This document shows, piece by piece, positions 9,328-21,794 of a stretch of 64,000 nt of DNA (the first letter of the stretch is position 1; each line of letters opens with the position of its first letter). The stretch is taken from assembly GCF_000150275.1 (NCBI RefSeq), contig NW_002060975.1:128655-192654 (forward strand). Direction: 5' to 3'. A program made the translations under genes and the position numbers. The notes beneath the pieces are model-generated. The model saw nothing but the letters and a program-made list of their open reading frames with translations, searched no databases and was not told where the DNA came from. This stretch comes from Trichoplax adhaerens. Its lineage: Eukaryota > Placozoa > Uniplacotomia > Trichoplacea > Trichoplacidae.

Positions 9328-11914
9328 TCTGCATTATATTTTATCCTAATTTTGTTTAAAGTTTCAGGGATTCGTTTTCCTTCTTTTTGCTCTTTGTGAT
9401 GTCGATAGTGATTTTAAAAGGATAAGATAATTTCTTATCGCTAATGTCTTTAGTACCAATTCTGTTGACTTGTTATGGCTAGTAGAGTATACTGTACTGT
9501 ATTTCTTGATAATGATAATTAATCTTTCAATGATGATATTATATTGAACATTTAATGTTAATCTTTGCTGGCTAATATTTCAGTGAGATGCTATCATTTT
9601 AGTAACTTAAAATGTCAGCTAAAATAATTTCATTGAATTAATTCACATGATTTTATCACGACCAGTCCTTATGAGCAATTTTAACTGTTAGTTATCTATT
9701 TTATAATCGTTAATTTTTCTATGGAACTTAATTTTAAATGTAAACTTAACAATTTTACCGATATCACGATTTTAAAATGTCTATCACCGCCATCTGCTGA
9801 GGGATTACTGGTGTGTTTGACATGTTATATTTATATCACTAGCAACTATGACTGTACTTTGTGTATAATATGTCTGTATGTATGTACGTATAATGGAAAA
9901 TTCATTCATTGTACTTGTCAGTAGCTTGGCGTAACAATTTCTATTTTAATTGATGGGTAAAGATCTTATTTGTGATATGAATTTGACGCGGTAGTAGATG
10001 TAATATTTTCAGAAATCGGGTTATAACTGTGACGGCAAAGTAAAATTCAGTAGTATGAACAGCATGTATTTCTTTTCGGAATGAAATTATACATTGGTTT
10101 AATTATATATTAAGAATATTGATATCGTGATATAGTATGTAATAAACTTTATATTTTTGCCTACATGATCATAGTTACACGTAATGACGTAAACGCTTCA
10201 TATGATTTTCTCTCAGTTATTGGTAAATGGTTGTCATAAATTCAACATTGATGAATAAAAATTTTCATTGTTTGACGTGCTGCAATATTTATCGATTCTC
10301 AAATAGTTAGGGTCGATTTGTAGGTTTTTCCATTTCAATAGCGATATAGCTGAAATAAGTTGACAAATTTTGTAACAACCTAAGTTATTCAATTAATGGT
10401 ATCGGATTTAGTTGTGTTGTAAAGATTGTAGTTAGCATTGACGATATTTCAATTAGCGTCCAACTTTAATACAACAACGTTGACAACATTTAGGTCATGA
10501 AAATACAACCCAATTTCTTATACCGTAGACGTTTTCTAATAAGCGTTCGATATAATATGTAGGCTACAAAGATAACTTAGATCAATGTGCCAAACGGCAT
10601 TCACTGACATACATTTGAGTGTTGTATTATACTAGTAGATTGAAATTTTTCAGAACAGTCAGTCAGGTATTTGCGTTTGACAGAACATAACTGTGTACTA
10701 GACAACTGGGCAAAGCCACAATTTAAGCAGCATACAATTTATGTCGAATCGTGGTGGTACTGTAGTGCGATATAGCAGATCTGTCGTTCTGCTTAGACAA
10801 GTTCACATTAACGAAACGTACGATTTCAGCTCAGATCCTTATGTAAAGTCGTCCATAGTTAACAAATTTATACCAGCTGTTATCTAATACGTAAAACTTG
10901 CAATCTGATTGATTGCTGAGCGTATCAAAGTATACAGTTGTTGGTTAATGGCTTAACAACAAATACAAGAATGTCTTAAATCCTTTATTCCTAAAACATA
11001 CATAACGAGACAGCCATCGCAGCAACAACTAAAATTTACTTATATGTTATTTTCGTTGGCGTCGCAAAGCTAACCAAGTGGTAGAAAAGATAGACAATGC
11101 TATATTTCCGTCAACCTGTCAGATCAAATGACATTATAAAATTTTTGTCATAAATGTAATCACTAGACGAAATGCAATCTTAGATGACCGCATGACAATC
11201 TATAGGAGAAAAATGTAATAAACCTTTTGGTAAGTATTCCTATTACTTACGAGAAACAAGTAGAGTGCTATTATAGAATTACACAAGGATTTGATTAATT
11301 TGCTACAAACATTATGAAAAGTTTCAATTCGAATTTGAGAACTACATAAAGTATAATAGCGCATTAATCGAACTGCCATATAAAGTACTCAGGGTTAGCA
11401 ATATATAAACATACAGTGTTACACATAGATAATCCGCAAAAATATTTACAAGATCACCAAATAATTGTGCCATATAAAGCAGGTATTATTAGGATCATCT
11501 TGCACTGAACAGCCCATATTTACATTTAACAAAAACCACGTACACTGCCTTACTTCCTGGATACAACGGTAAAATTAATGTTTGTATATCTTTGCACATC
11601 AAGTAAGCAAGACCATTTATCAGTTACAATTTCCGTTAATGTGCCCATATTGCGAGTATTACGTAGTTATAAGTACTCAAGTACTTCTAGGAGAAAAGCA
11701 ATTAATTACGAAGAAAAACGCTACAGCGATAACGATAAAGTAAACAGAAAATTTCAGTGTTCCGATTTGCATTCCCTATAAATATAAGCAATAATTGTAT
11801 CTTTAACTTGACAGGATTAATGCTAATAGTGCATCGCATAGTTATCTATTATTAGAGACTACAATAAATAGTAAGTAATTTAACGGAAACGATTAAAGAA
11901 ATAATCACATTTTT
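9328..11914. other. Filamin 3' UTR and convergent intergenic region
   Basis: No coding exon is supported here. It lies between the filamin stop and the SLMAP stop on the opposite strand, so it should hold both 3' UTRs. AATAAA occurs on the + strand at 10141-10146 and 10254-10259, which are possible filamin polyadenylation signals. The small open frames at 9721-9924 and 11578-11781 have no protein-like composition. Confidence 0.6.
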
Positions 11915-14900
11915 TCATTCAATTTTTGAACTTGCCTGATCAAGTCGGTTTCTAAGGTTTTTATTTTCTTCTTGTAATTGACTTTCAAATAAGGTCCGCT
12001 CTTCAAGTGACTTTTGTAGAGTTTTAATAGTCTCCATAGTCTTGGTATGCTGTCATCGATTTTTTGCCAATACAACCAGATTAGTTCGTAATTGTAAAAA
12101 ATATATCGGGACAATAATCATCTGGTTTAAGTATAGTACGTTTCAATTTTATACACACCTCATCTTTATTTGCGTCTAATTCGTCTTGTAATGTTCGCAA
12201 CTTTGAATCGTGCGCAGTCTTTTATGCAAGAAATTGTAATTAGAAATTATAACTTGAAAAATTACTAATCTTTCATTACGATAGAGGATGCAGCATACAA
12301 CGGTCACAAAGATTTCACCTTTAGCAAATCTATCTCCTTTTCTTTCGAAAACAGTTCAGCAGTAACTGATTGATACTTGCTTTGCAATTCATTGACAAAA
12401 ATTTTACTTGCTTCTTCTTCGCTTAATAATCTACAGCACATTTTAAAGGTTAAATTTTAAACTATACCAATATTAACAATCAGTATAATGTAAACTGTCA
12501 ATTCTTTTCCTTACCTATTAATTTGCTCCTGAAGCCGATTTTTTTCTTCTGTTAGATCTTTATTGTCTAAAAATTATGTAATCAACCAGGTGTTACATTG
12601 CATTAAAATATAAAAACAAGTCGTTCATCCATTTTGCTCTATGATTAGATGACAACAACACCTATGACAGCTTGCGCCTCGACGTGATTAATAGCTGTAT
12701 CAGGAATGCTATCCACTGTAAATGAGAAATTGTCCATCAAATAAATTTATTAGTTATCAATAGCTCCAGAAACAAATTTAGTTATAACTTCTTTTTAATT
12801 AGATTTCAATAAACCTATAGACTTGAGATAATTAAAAACATCCAGATCCATTTCTGTAAAAAATTAAATAAAAACTCATGTTGATATCGTTCGAAATGGA
12901 TAACGATAATGTATTTCTATTCAGAGATACAAAAATTTACATAATCGAAACTCAAGAAACCTTGTAACTTTTCTATTAAGCGCGTAATTATTTCCATCGC
13001 ATTTGTAGAAACGTTTCGAATGTCTTTAAATTAAATTAAATTAAAAAATTTTAATACAATTTTAATCAGCATATGGTAACTGTTAGCCTATTATTAGTAA
13101 GTACCTGTTGAGGCTATATTTGAAATTGCATCGGTAAAATTTAATTTTATTCGATAATTTGCTAACAATTCTTCACGTTCATTAATTTTAGCTAAAAACA
13201 ATAGTGACAGTAGTATCGATAACAGAGTATTATTTGTAAATAAAAATACTTCATGTGCAACATATGTGAGTTGTTAAGTAGCAAAATACATATTAACCTT
13301 TTGCAACCTTTAACATTTGATCCATTTCTTCACATTTTGTGTTTAATCCATCAACCTAGTGGTTTACAAAATGGTTTGACCTCTGATGAAGATAATAAGC
13401 ATAACTATCCATAAAGAAGTAAATACCTTTCCAATTAATTCATCATTATCGTTCTTGACAGTTTTTAATTCGTTACCTAAGTTCTTATTAGCATCTTCAA
13501 GCTAGAGAAAAGTAAATACAAATCTAATTACCAAATCTATAGGTTATACTTCGTACTGAAATCGGGAATTTAAGCAGTAACACATTGTATTTTATAACGA
13601 AAAAAGTAAAAAATACTAACCTGCATTTCAGCGAATACTTTATTTGCATTTAACTTTTCCATTAAATTATTTTGTAATGAGTCCTATGTAAAATTATAAA
13701 AGAAGGCATATTCCATAATCTATTTTTATATAGAAGTGTTGTAGCCGCTGGAAAGCTACAAAACTACTGAATTCAGCTACCGTACCAAGAAAATTAATCA
13801 CAATATGATCACTTAACGAGTACTAATCATAATTGGTTAAATTTTTCGAATTGATACGTGTAGTGTACTGTAAGCTCTACCTTTAATTGTAGTTCGCATC
13901 GATACTTTGCCTCTTGACTATCAATCAATTGCTCGCTAAAGGTATCTTTGTTGCCATTCTAGACAATATTAAGTTATCATCAATATTTAGTTCAAAACAC
14001 AATGATCAATAGATTATTTAACTAAGTCATAATTAGCTCTAATACATTGTAAATACCTTAGAAAATATTTCTAATTCAGACTCTAAAGTATCAATTCGCG
14101 CCAAAAGATAATCTTCTTTAATAGAACCCTATACCAAAAAAGTTGACTATATTACTGATAGACATTACCATGCATGTGGTAGACCGCCTTAGGTGAAAAT
14201 ACCTGTAAATTAATTTTCTGGCACTGCTGAACAGCCACTAGAGCTTCCACAACACTAGTTAATTTCATTTTTAAGCTTTTTTCACGTTGGACAGCTTCCT
14301 GTAACAATGAAAGATTGAACAAAATTAAATTAGCAAAATTTAAATTAAGGGGACTCCTTATACGTACCTTCATGTATTTAGACAGTTGAACTAATTCCTT
14401 TTTACTAATTTCTATTTTATCCTAAAATTGTAAATGTTACCCATTGGTTGTAGGAAAGTAAAATAAGATTAGTATCTGATAAATGCACGGAAGTCGTGGA
14501 TCAAGTGAAAGTTATCATCGATTGTTGCTCACATGTTGAACAATACGAACGGGAGGCGTTACAACATCTAGTATTTTATCAGGTGTAGGCATCCTAGGAA
14601 TATGATCAATCATTAATTCATTAGTAAGGTATACTGTACATAAAAAACGATAACAATAATAATAATAATAATAAAAAGATTAAAGTTTAACACTAAACTG
14701 TCATTCTAAACATTTACAGTAAACAACAATTTTGCTAGGTAGCTATTTTAATATATCAGAAATTAACTGTTACAGTGACATGGAGGCGAATCTCCATCAA
14801 TTTGTTTGTTCATGACTATATACTGTATATGCTTTAAGCTCATTTATATTACGTTAAGTAGGAGCGAGGTCAGTAATTTGCTGCAATATTGGCTGAAGAA

Positions 14901-17900
14901 CTCTCAGTAAATTAATAGTCATTTGTACAACATCTAATTAATGGTCTAGCCCAATGATACTGTGTATACTAAGGCATAGTCACTGAGATAAGCAATTAAC
15001 TTGACTTTCATTTTTGTAAGGAGACATCATCATAATAGGCTGGATCTTACATAAGAATAGAAGTCATTATCTAAATATGATGAAACTAATGAAGTTACAA
15101 TATTGCTACTGTATCTCAGGAGTTATTTTCATACATTAGAACAAGAAACTCCTGTTGGTGCAACGTCGTGTTATCAATCAAGTTCAGAAATAATAGTAAA
15201 ATAATAAGTAATCAACCTACCTCTCTCTAGGAATATCAGTTTCGATCGGCCATTCCAGACTTCCGATAATGCAATTATGATTTACTAGAAAGGCAGAAAC
15301 AAAAAATCAGTACTTTCTACGTTACCAGCATTGGTAGTAGATAAAGACGTTAATAGCATAGTTCTAGACCTGATTTTTATTACATAATAATAAGGTGATA
15401 TTTAATGACATAATTATTGATGTCTTGGACGCTTATGTTAAGCTTTATAGCACTATGATGGAACGTAAATATCTGACTAATTGGAGGATAACTCAGCAAT
15501 TGACAATAATTAATTATATTTAATAATAGTCCAATAGCAGTACCATTTTTATCAGCATCGACAACATCAATACCAAATTGTAGTAGATCGCCATTATGCA
15601 GTTCCTTAGCTTCGACATCGGTTACAATTCGAGCATTATTGACAAACGTACCATTACTACTATTTGTGTCCTTTAACCATAGCTGTAAGAAATGAGAATC
15701 AATTATGAGTCAGTAGCTAGAATAGTTGATTCAATACTTAAGCAATAGCAATTTAGGCCATCATGATTAACTACAAGAAATACAAGTTTTAGATACATTC
15801 AATTACTTCGTCTATAGTATACCATATCTTTAACTAAATGACTTTTATTTTATTCAATACTTGCGCTGTTCATTTTGGCGCAGTACGGTCAGTATCTATC
15901 TTATGATTCTCTCCCTTCCAACACTTGCGATATACAGCATATTATATCAAGAAAGCGCAAGGCATTAGAACATCAATGCCTTTGCGATATAGCTTAATTC
16001 AACAGTACATATATCATCCAAGATGAACATTTGACACGTACCCATGAAGAAGTAAAGAATTGCGCGTATAGAAGTAAAAATGACCTCTAATAGCAATAGA
16101 ATCACATATGTACGCACGTCGAAAGTCAAAAAACCAGCGTAATTATGCCGTGAAGTTTTACACAATTTTACTAGAGGTGTACGCATATGAGTAACTGTGT
16201 TCAGCTTCTCACTTAGCGGGTGGATCCTGAAGAAATTTTTTAAGCATCAAGGCTTTTAAATCAGTTTTGAACATGATTAACACTGCATTCGATAGTTTAA
16301 CGTCATTCTAAGCATGATCTTTGAGCGTTGAATAAGAACAACACTCCGCCAAGTCATTTTGGCAAGTTTAACGTCTTACGTCTAGGCACGGGATAATGAC
16401 TCATCCAGTAGCATCATCGACTGCTTGATACTCTGAAAATTGATGACACGAGTACTATTCATCAGGGTAGTTTCGGCTAAGGTCCACGAGCAATGCAGTC
16501 CGTCTATGAACAAGCGATACTTTCCGTATCCTTATTGCATTAACTCGCTCATGTGCAAACATGATATCCAGCAGTAAAATTTGTCCAATGACTCTGTCCA
16601 AGAGTTCAGACCACTAACGTGTAAACTTTGATATCTAGCAGTAACAATCTGTCCAAGAGATCAGACCACTACTGACGTGTAAACTTCAATATCTAGCAGT
16701 AACATCTGTCAAATGACTTTGTCCAGAGATCAGACCACAAACGTGTAAACTTCAATACCTAGCAGTAAAATGTGTCAAATAACTTTGTCCAAGAGATCAG
16801 ACCACTAACGAGTAAACTTTAATATCTAGCAGTTAAATCTGTCGACCACTAACGTGTAAACTTCAATACCTAGCAGTCAAATCTGTCAAATGACTCTGTT
16901 CAAGAGATCAGATCACTACCGACGTGCAAACTTCAATATCTAGTCGTCAAATCTGTCAAATGACTCTGTTCAAGAGATCAGACCACTACCGACGTGCAAA
17001 CTACAATATCTAGCAGTAAAATCTGCATATTAGCGATTTAATCGCTAATATGCAAACGTCAATATCAAGCAGTCAATCTATCAAACCACTTTGTCGAAGA
17101 CATTAGAAGGGCAGCAGTCAACTATTGGAGTCCATGGTGTACTGCATTTGCAGAATAGCATTAATAACTCGCTAATGTGCAAACTTGAATATCTCGCAGT
17201 AAAATTGATGGCTGTGACTCTGTCGAGGAGATGACCAGGCCAGCAGTCAACTAAACAGTACTGAATAGGAATGCAAGGACTACAGCCTTTGCAGAGTAAC
17301 GGATGTTCAAGATATATTTATTTGACAGCATCTCAAAGGGAATAGGACTATCTCAAAAGTTTCTTCAACATACTATATGCTACAGTCAGTGCCTGGTAAA
17401 GCAATGGAAGTGATGGAACAATAATAGTATTGACTTGAAGTGAGAAATAAGCGGATTGAGCCAACTCTGTGGGGATTGGCGCCTATCCCTTGCAGCAGAG
17501 AGTGACTAGAGATCATTGAAAGATGGGAGTGCGGTCGTATCATTTCTCGTCGAATGTAACCTAATAGTGTAGTAGATTTTCATGCATATGTTGTAAACAT
17601 GAACTATTACTTATCGCCTAGTCATTTCCTATCAACAGTTGATGTAGAGAGATGATACTATTTTTCAGTCCACGATGATAACGCAGCCATCGCATCGATG
17701 GATGCGAGTTCATCGGTCAAGAATAGTGTTGGTAGTCTACAAATGACATTTTGGCCATGGTACTGTCGTCAATGCAATAGAAAGTAAAATCTGAACTTTG
17801 CCATGAATCAATATCATTTGGAAAGTTACCCCATTAGCAATTCTCTAGCGTCAATAAGTCAAAGAGACTAGATTAGAATCAGCATGGTAGGAAAGACAAA

Positions 17901-18396
17901 AAATCCACTAAGAAAAGGCTAAAAACGATTGGATTGGACTCATGCCAGTGGCAGAGATCGTTTGCCCTAGTTGCAATGCATGCTAGTGTATAGTATGGTG
18001 CCAGGGCTGACAAGGCGGAAAAAATCATGTTGAAATGACAACTTGAATCATTGAATGTCATGTTGATCTTGGCTAAGAATGAGTATTCTGCTAGACGTAG
18101 ACAAGTACAAGGTATTGTATTTTGAAATCAAAGTCTACCATTGGCATGGCATGAAAAAAAAACAAGTCTCATTTTACTCCACTGCCTGTCCATACCTTGT
18201 TATCTTCGTACCACAAGATTGCGTGATTGCGTGACAAAACTTTACACGTAAATATCAAGTTATTGTCAGTCGGTTTAACTCGATAAGTCGATCGACCAAT
18301 CTTGACTGGTTTATTGACATCAATCAGTCGATCATTAAATAAGTGCGAGTGGCCGCAATACTTGAAAGAGACCAAAATATTCACATCGGCCGCCAT
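11915..18396 (-). CDS. SLMAP: SLMAP-like FHA and coiled-coil protein (STRIPAK component), 19 exons
   Basis: Coding exons in transcript order: 18196-18396, 15544-15682, 15221-15284, 14533-14593, 14368-14421, 14203-14298, 14057-14128, 13881-13958, 13621-13683, 13427-13501, 13298-13355, 13105-13191, 12961-13023, 12815-12853, 12662-12715, 12515-12566, 12319-12430, 12159-12218, 11915-12049. Phases close to 520 aa. The N-terminus is an FHA domain: K-I-G-R (Arg35), S-R-N-H (55-58) and D-T-N-S-S-N-G-T-F-V-N (72-82), the phosphothreonine-binding residues. Then comes a linker and the helix pattern E-L-V-Q-L-S-K-Y-M-K-E-A-V-Q-R-E-K, very close to vertebrate SLMAP, followed by about 350 residues of coiled coil. 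In known systems SLMAP links phosphorylated MST1/2 to the STRIPAK phosphatase and anchors to membranes by a C-terminal helix; no such helix is visible here. The start at 18396 matches the vertebrate N-terminus, although the frame stays open further upstream through palindromic repeat DNA. Confidence 0.93.
14655..14673. repeat. (AAT)n microsatellite
   Basis: Six AAT units and a partial one, in an SLMAP intron. Confidence 0.85.
16550..17240. repeat. Satellite of about 66-70 bp units in SLMAP intron 1
   Basis: Roughly eight to nine degenerate head-to-tail units share the phrases CGTGTAAACTTCAATATCTAGC, here broken as CGTGTAAACTT, AATATCTAGCAGT, AATCTGTCAAATGACT and AAGAGATCAGACCACT. Unit starts near 16618, 16676, 16742, 16808, 16852, 16922 and 16992 give spacings of 44-70 bp, so some units are truncated. 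The array is entirely inside the 2.5 kb first intron of the SLMAP gene. Confidence 0.85.
17025..17053. repeat. Perfect 13-bp inverted repeat with 3-nt loop
   Basis: GCATATTAGCGAT, then TTA, then the exact reverse complement. It interrupts the intron-1 satellite where one unit joins the next and may mark a rearrangement joint. Confidence 0.8.
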
Positions 18397-18401
18397 TTTG
18401 G
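18388..18401 (-). promoter_or_regulatory. YY1/TISU-like element over the SLMAP start codon
   Basis: On the minus strand the start codon lies in CCAAAATGGCGGCC. This matches the YY1 core (AANATGGCGGC) and all but one position of the TISU element that in animals couples transcription initiation and translation of very short 5' UTRs. A functional role is inference. Confidence 0.45.
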
Positions 18402-18478
18402 AGAAAAAGTTAACCGTGCTCTCTTTTTCTCCAGCCACTGACGTCGTGGCAGTACAGTAGTGCTGGCTGAGTCCAGCC

Positions 18479-18590
18479 TGTACTGAGTATACTGTACTGT
18501 AGGACGGTGCCATACTGTACACTCTAGCCTCCACAGTGCAGAGTGTACAGTTTGAAAAGCCTACAGTACTGTACACTGTACTGTAGGCTT
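18479..18590. repeat. TACTGTAC palindrome island upstream of SLMAP
   Basis: Overlapping copies of TACTGTAC, GTACAGT and CAGTACTG, mutually self-complementary, lie 80-195 bp upstream of the SLMAP start codon. Similar islands recur at 27.1, 27.7, 28.8, 29.0-29.3 and 34.7-35.0 kb. Confidence 0.85.
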
Positions 18591-18597
18591 ACGATGG

Positions 18598-19855
18598 CAA
18601 TAGAAGGGGAGACGGACGGATCTGGTCACAATCAACGCCAGTTTGCAAACTGCAACAGCATTCATGAAATTCTACAGGGGTACAGGAGAATCAAAGCCAG
18701 TTTGCAAACTGCAACAGCATTCATGAAATTCTACAGGGGTACAGGAGAATCAAAGCCAGTTTGCAAACTGCAACAGCATTCATGAACTTCTACAGGGGTA
18801 CAGGAGAATCAAAGCCAGTTTGCAAACTGCAACAGTATCAATGAACTTCTACAGGGGTACAAGAGAATCAAAGCCAGTTTGCAAACTGCAACAGTATCAA
18901 TGAACTTCTACAGGGGTACAAGAGAATCAAAGCCAGTTTGCAAACTGCAACAGCATCAATGAACTTCTACAGGGGTACAAGAGAATCAAAGCCAGTTTGC
19001 AAACTGCAACAGCATTCATGAACTTCTACAGGGGTACAAGAGAATCAAAGCCAGTTTGCAAACTGCAACAGTATCAATGAACTTCTACAGGGGTACAAGA
19101 GAATCAAAGCCAGTTTGCAAACTGCAACAGTATCAATGAACTTCTACAGGGGTACAAGAGAATCAAAGCCAGTTTGCAAACTGCAACAGCATCAATGAAC
19201 TTCTACAGGGGTACAAGAGAATCAAAGCCAGTTTGCAAACTGCAACAGCATCAATGAACTTCTACAGGGGTACAAGAGAATCAAAGCCAGTTTGCAAACT
19301 GCAACAGCATCAATGAACTTCTACAGGGGTACAAGAGAATCAAAGCCAGTTTGCAAACTGCAACCGCATCAATGAACTTCTACAGGGGTACAAGAGAATC
19401 AAAGCCAGTTTGCAAACTGCAACCGCATCAATGAACTTCTACAGGGGTACAAGAGAATCAAAGCCAGTTTGCAAACTGCAACCGCATCAATGAACTTCTA
19501 CAGGGGTACAAGAGAATCAAAGCTAGTTTGCAAACTGCAACTTCTACATGGATACAGTATCAGTAATTCAGTATCGACCCACATTGCAATAGAAGGAGTG
19601 ATGGACGGATCAGGTCAGAATCAAAGCCAGTTTGCAAACTGCAACTTCTACAGGGATACAGTATCAGTAATTCAGTATCCACTCACATTGCAATAGAAGG
19701 AGAGATGGACGAATCTGGTCAGAATCAAAGCCAGTTTGCAAACTGCAACAGCAATTAATGAACTTCTACATTGCAATAGAAGGAGAGATGGACAGATCTG
19801 GTCACAATCAATGCCAGTTTGCAAACTGTAACAGCATTAAATGAACTTCAACAGG
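18598..19855. repeat. 59-bp satellite with a 14-bp palindrome in every unit
   Basis: Sixteen near-identical units run from about 18640 to 19545. The 59-bp period shows as a one-base shift per 60-base line. Each unit holds the perfect palindrome CAGTTTGCAAACTG, then CAACAGCAT, ATGAACTTCTACAGGGGTAC and AGAATCAAAG. Three further copies of the palindrome (the one near 19636 and two more up to 19830) sit in longer, more diverged units with the extra text GCAATAGAAGGAGAGATGGA. The same extra text flanks the array on the left at 18597, so the 59-mers look like an amplified part of a longer unit. The period is not divisible by three, so open frames across it are incidental. Confidence 0.95.
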
Positions 19856-21794
19856 GGTACAGTTACTACAGTACATCGGCTCACTGGAATTCCTTGGCAA
19901 CGCCAAGCATGCAAGAACGATAATAGAAAATCTATGCTAAATCAGGGACTATCGCTGATAATTAGAATTGAAAAGCCTGCTGTACAGTGTACAGCTATCA
20001 GTTGGAAGGGATACGTTCACGCTGAACTGATCAATAAAGTTGTAGTAAAGTGGAGCGTTGCCGACATACACTTGGGTGTTGTCAGTAAAGCATAAGCAAA
20101 TGGCTAGCAATCAATGGTACAGTATGGCATTAGTACAGCAGCAAATCCTCAGTTATATTGAATAGTCAAACACCTAGCTCATGATTCTTCGCGTACTTGC
20201 TTACAGTACAGTACTTTCTGATTTGTAGGATAAATAGTTTTTATATTTTTAGAAAAAAGGCGAATGAGCGCTTTCTTCCAAGAACCTCGCAAAACTGATG
20301 TACTGTATACCTATGATTGCACGCTACTGCACAAAACTGGAACAGCCGTCAATATAGGAACGTCATAACTTTCTTAGTGCAGATATCTCTTTAGTAAAGC
20401 TCACATCGCTAACAGAAATAAAATGCTACTTGCTTTCAACTCTCCTATTAGTCACTGTTTTAGTGTATGTACGACGCCATCACTATGTATTGACTGTATC
20501 TGTGATAATCAAGTAGATCGTCATCAATTACTGTACATTAACTTGCTGAAGGTACTGTCCGGATAGATGATTATTCAATACAACATACTGTACGTAGAAC
20601 TGTTAAAAAAAAGCGTATTACGCTGCCAGTAATTGCATTTGTTTACGCTATCATCATCCAAAAACGTAGCCATCGACAATTCTACTTTCGTAGTGACTTC
20701 GCACTAGGATAGAGTCCTTCCTTAAGGTTAAAATAGAATAGACGTGCATAATAAATAGCCTACGAGTAGAGGACGTGAAATACCTCCTCCATCGAGATAC
20801 ATAGTTTAAGCATGTACTGTAGTCGTACTGATCTGAATTGCATGCGCGAACATACGTACAGTACGTGAATCAGATCACTTTTATTGTTCATAAGTAATAC
20901 ACGCACTACGAGCATCAATACTGCATTCTATACGAGTAAATCGCAGTTATCATAGCTTACAATCTTCACCTCGATTATCCACTACAGTAGTACTCATCAA
21001 AAAATATCCGTACAAAAAAATGTTATCCTCTAGGCATTAAAATCACTTCTTCGTTGTAATTTTTCCTTTAATGCGTATAAAGTAAATAAGCGCATACTGC
21101 CAGCTATATGACCTAAGCAGGCATAAAATGATACTATGCATCCAAAATTATTTTCAGTTAAAATTTTTCCGGTTACAATGTTAAAATGTAATTATTTCCT
21201 AATATACCTATTTACTTTAATCAAGATATCCTAAGCGTTATTAATTTTTCGTACATACACGAGTATATATATATATATATGGATATTATAACAGCATACT
21301 ACATGGAATGCAAAATATACTGCATAGCAATTTTGCAACCATTTATAATTCCATCGTTAATCCGCACAGAAGCCAAAGTACCTCGCGGTGCATCCGAACA
21401 TAATCTTACATTAAGAAGTGAATAACATTCACAAGTACTATAAATACACTGCACTACACAGTGTCTATACGATATAAGTAAAATCTGCTTTGCCAATCTG
21501 CACTGCGTTACTATCATACATTTTCGCGTAGCAAAAGCATACACTAAAATGAAATTTAATAAATTAATTTACAAGCTAATACCATAATATTTTCGCGTTA
21601 CCAATATCAAAACAATACTGATTTCGATATTGTTATAATTATCTTTAGAATTAAAATCATTGAATAAGAATAAATTTGCGAATTAACGCCAGTATACACA
21701 TAAGGAAACTACTGCAATGAGATAGATAAAATTCGTCTTGTACCTAACTGCTTGGATTAATTGCCAATATCCTAACAATAGCCTAAAATGGAAC
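19856..21794. other. Intergenic, no gene seen
   Basis: Between the satellite and the 3' end of the USP2-like gene. It contains scattered TACAGTA/TACTGTA words and a short (TA)n run near 21263-21281. Open frames here (19841-20095 and 21299-21544) are short, have no splice context and give no recognisable protein. Confidence 0.6.

Noticed and set aside
18397-18576. In-frame upstream extension of SLMAP exon 1 starting at an ATG at 18576
   Set aside because: It reads through the palindrome island and a tyrosine/serine-rich nonsense stretch; the family N-terminus and a strong start context fit 18396.
18598-19855. CRISPR array
   Set aside because: Units are identical throughout with no unique spacers, and the DNA is animal nuclear; it is a satellite.
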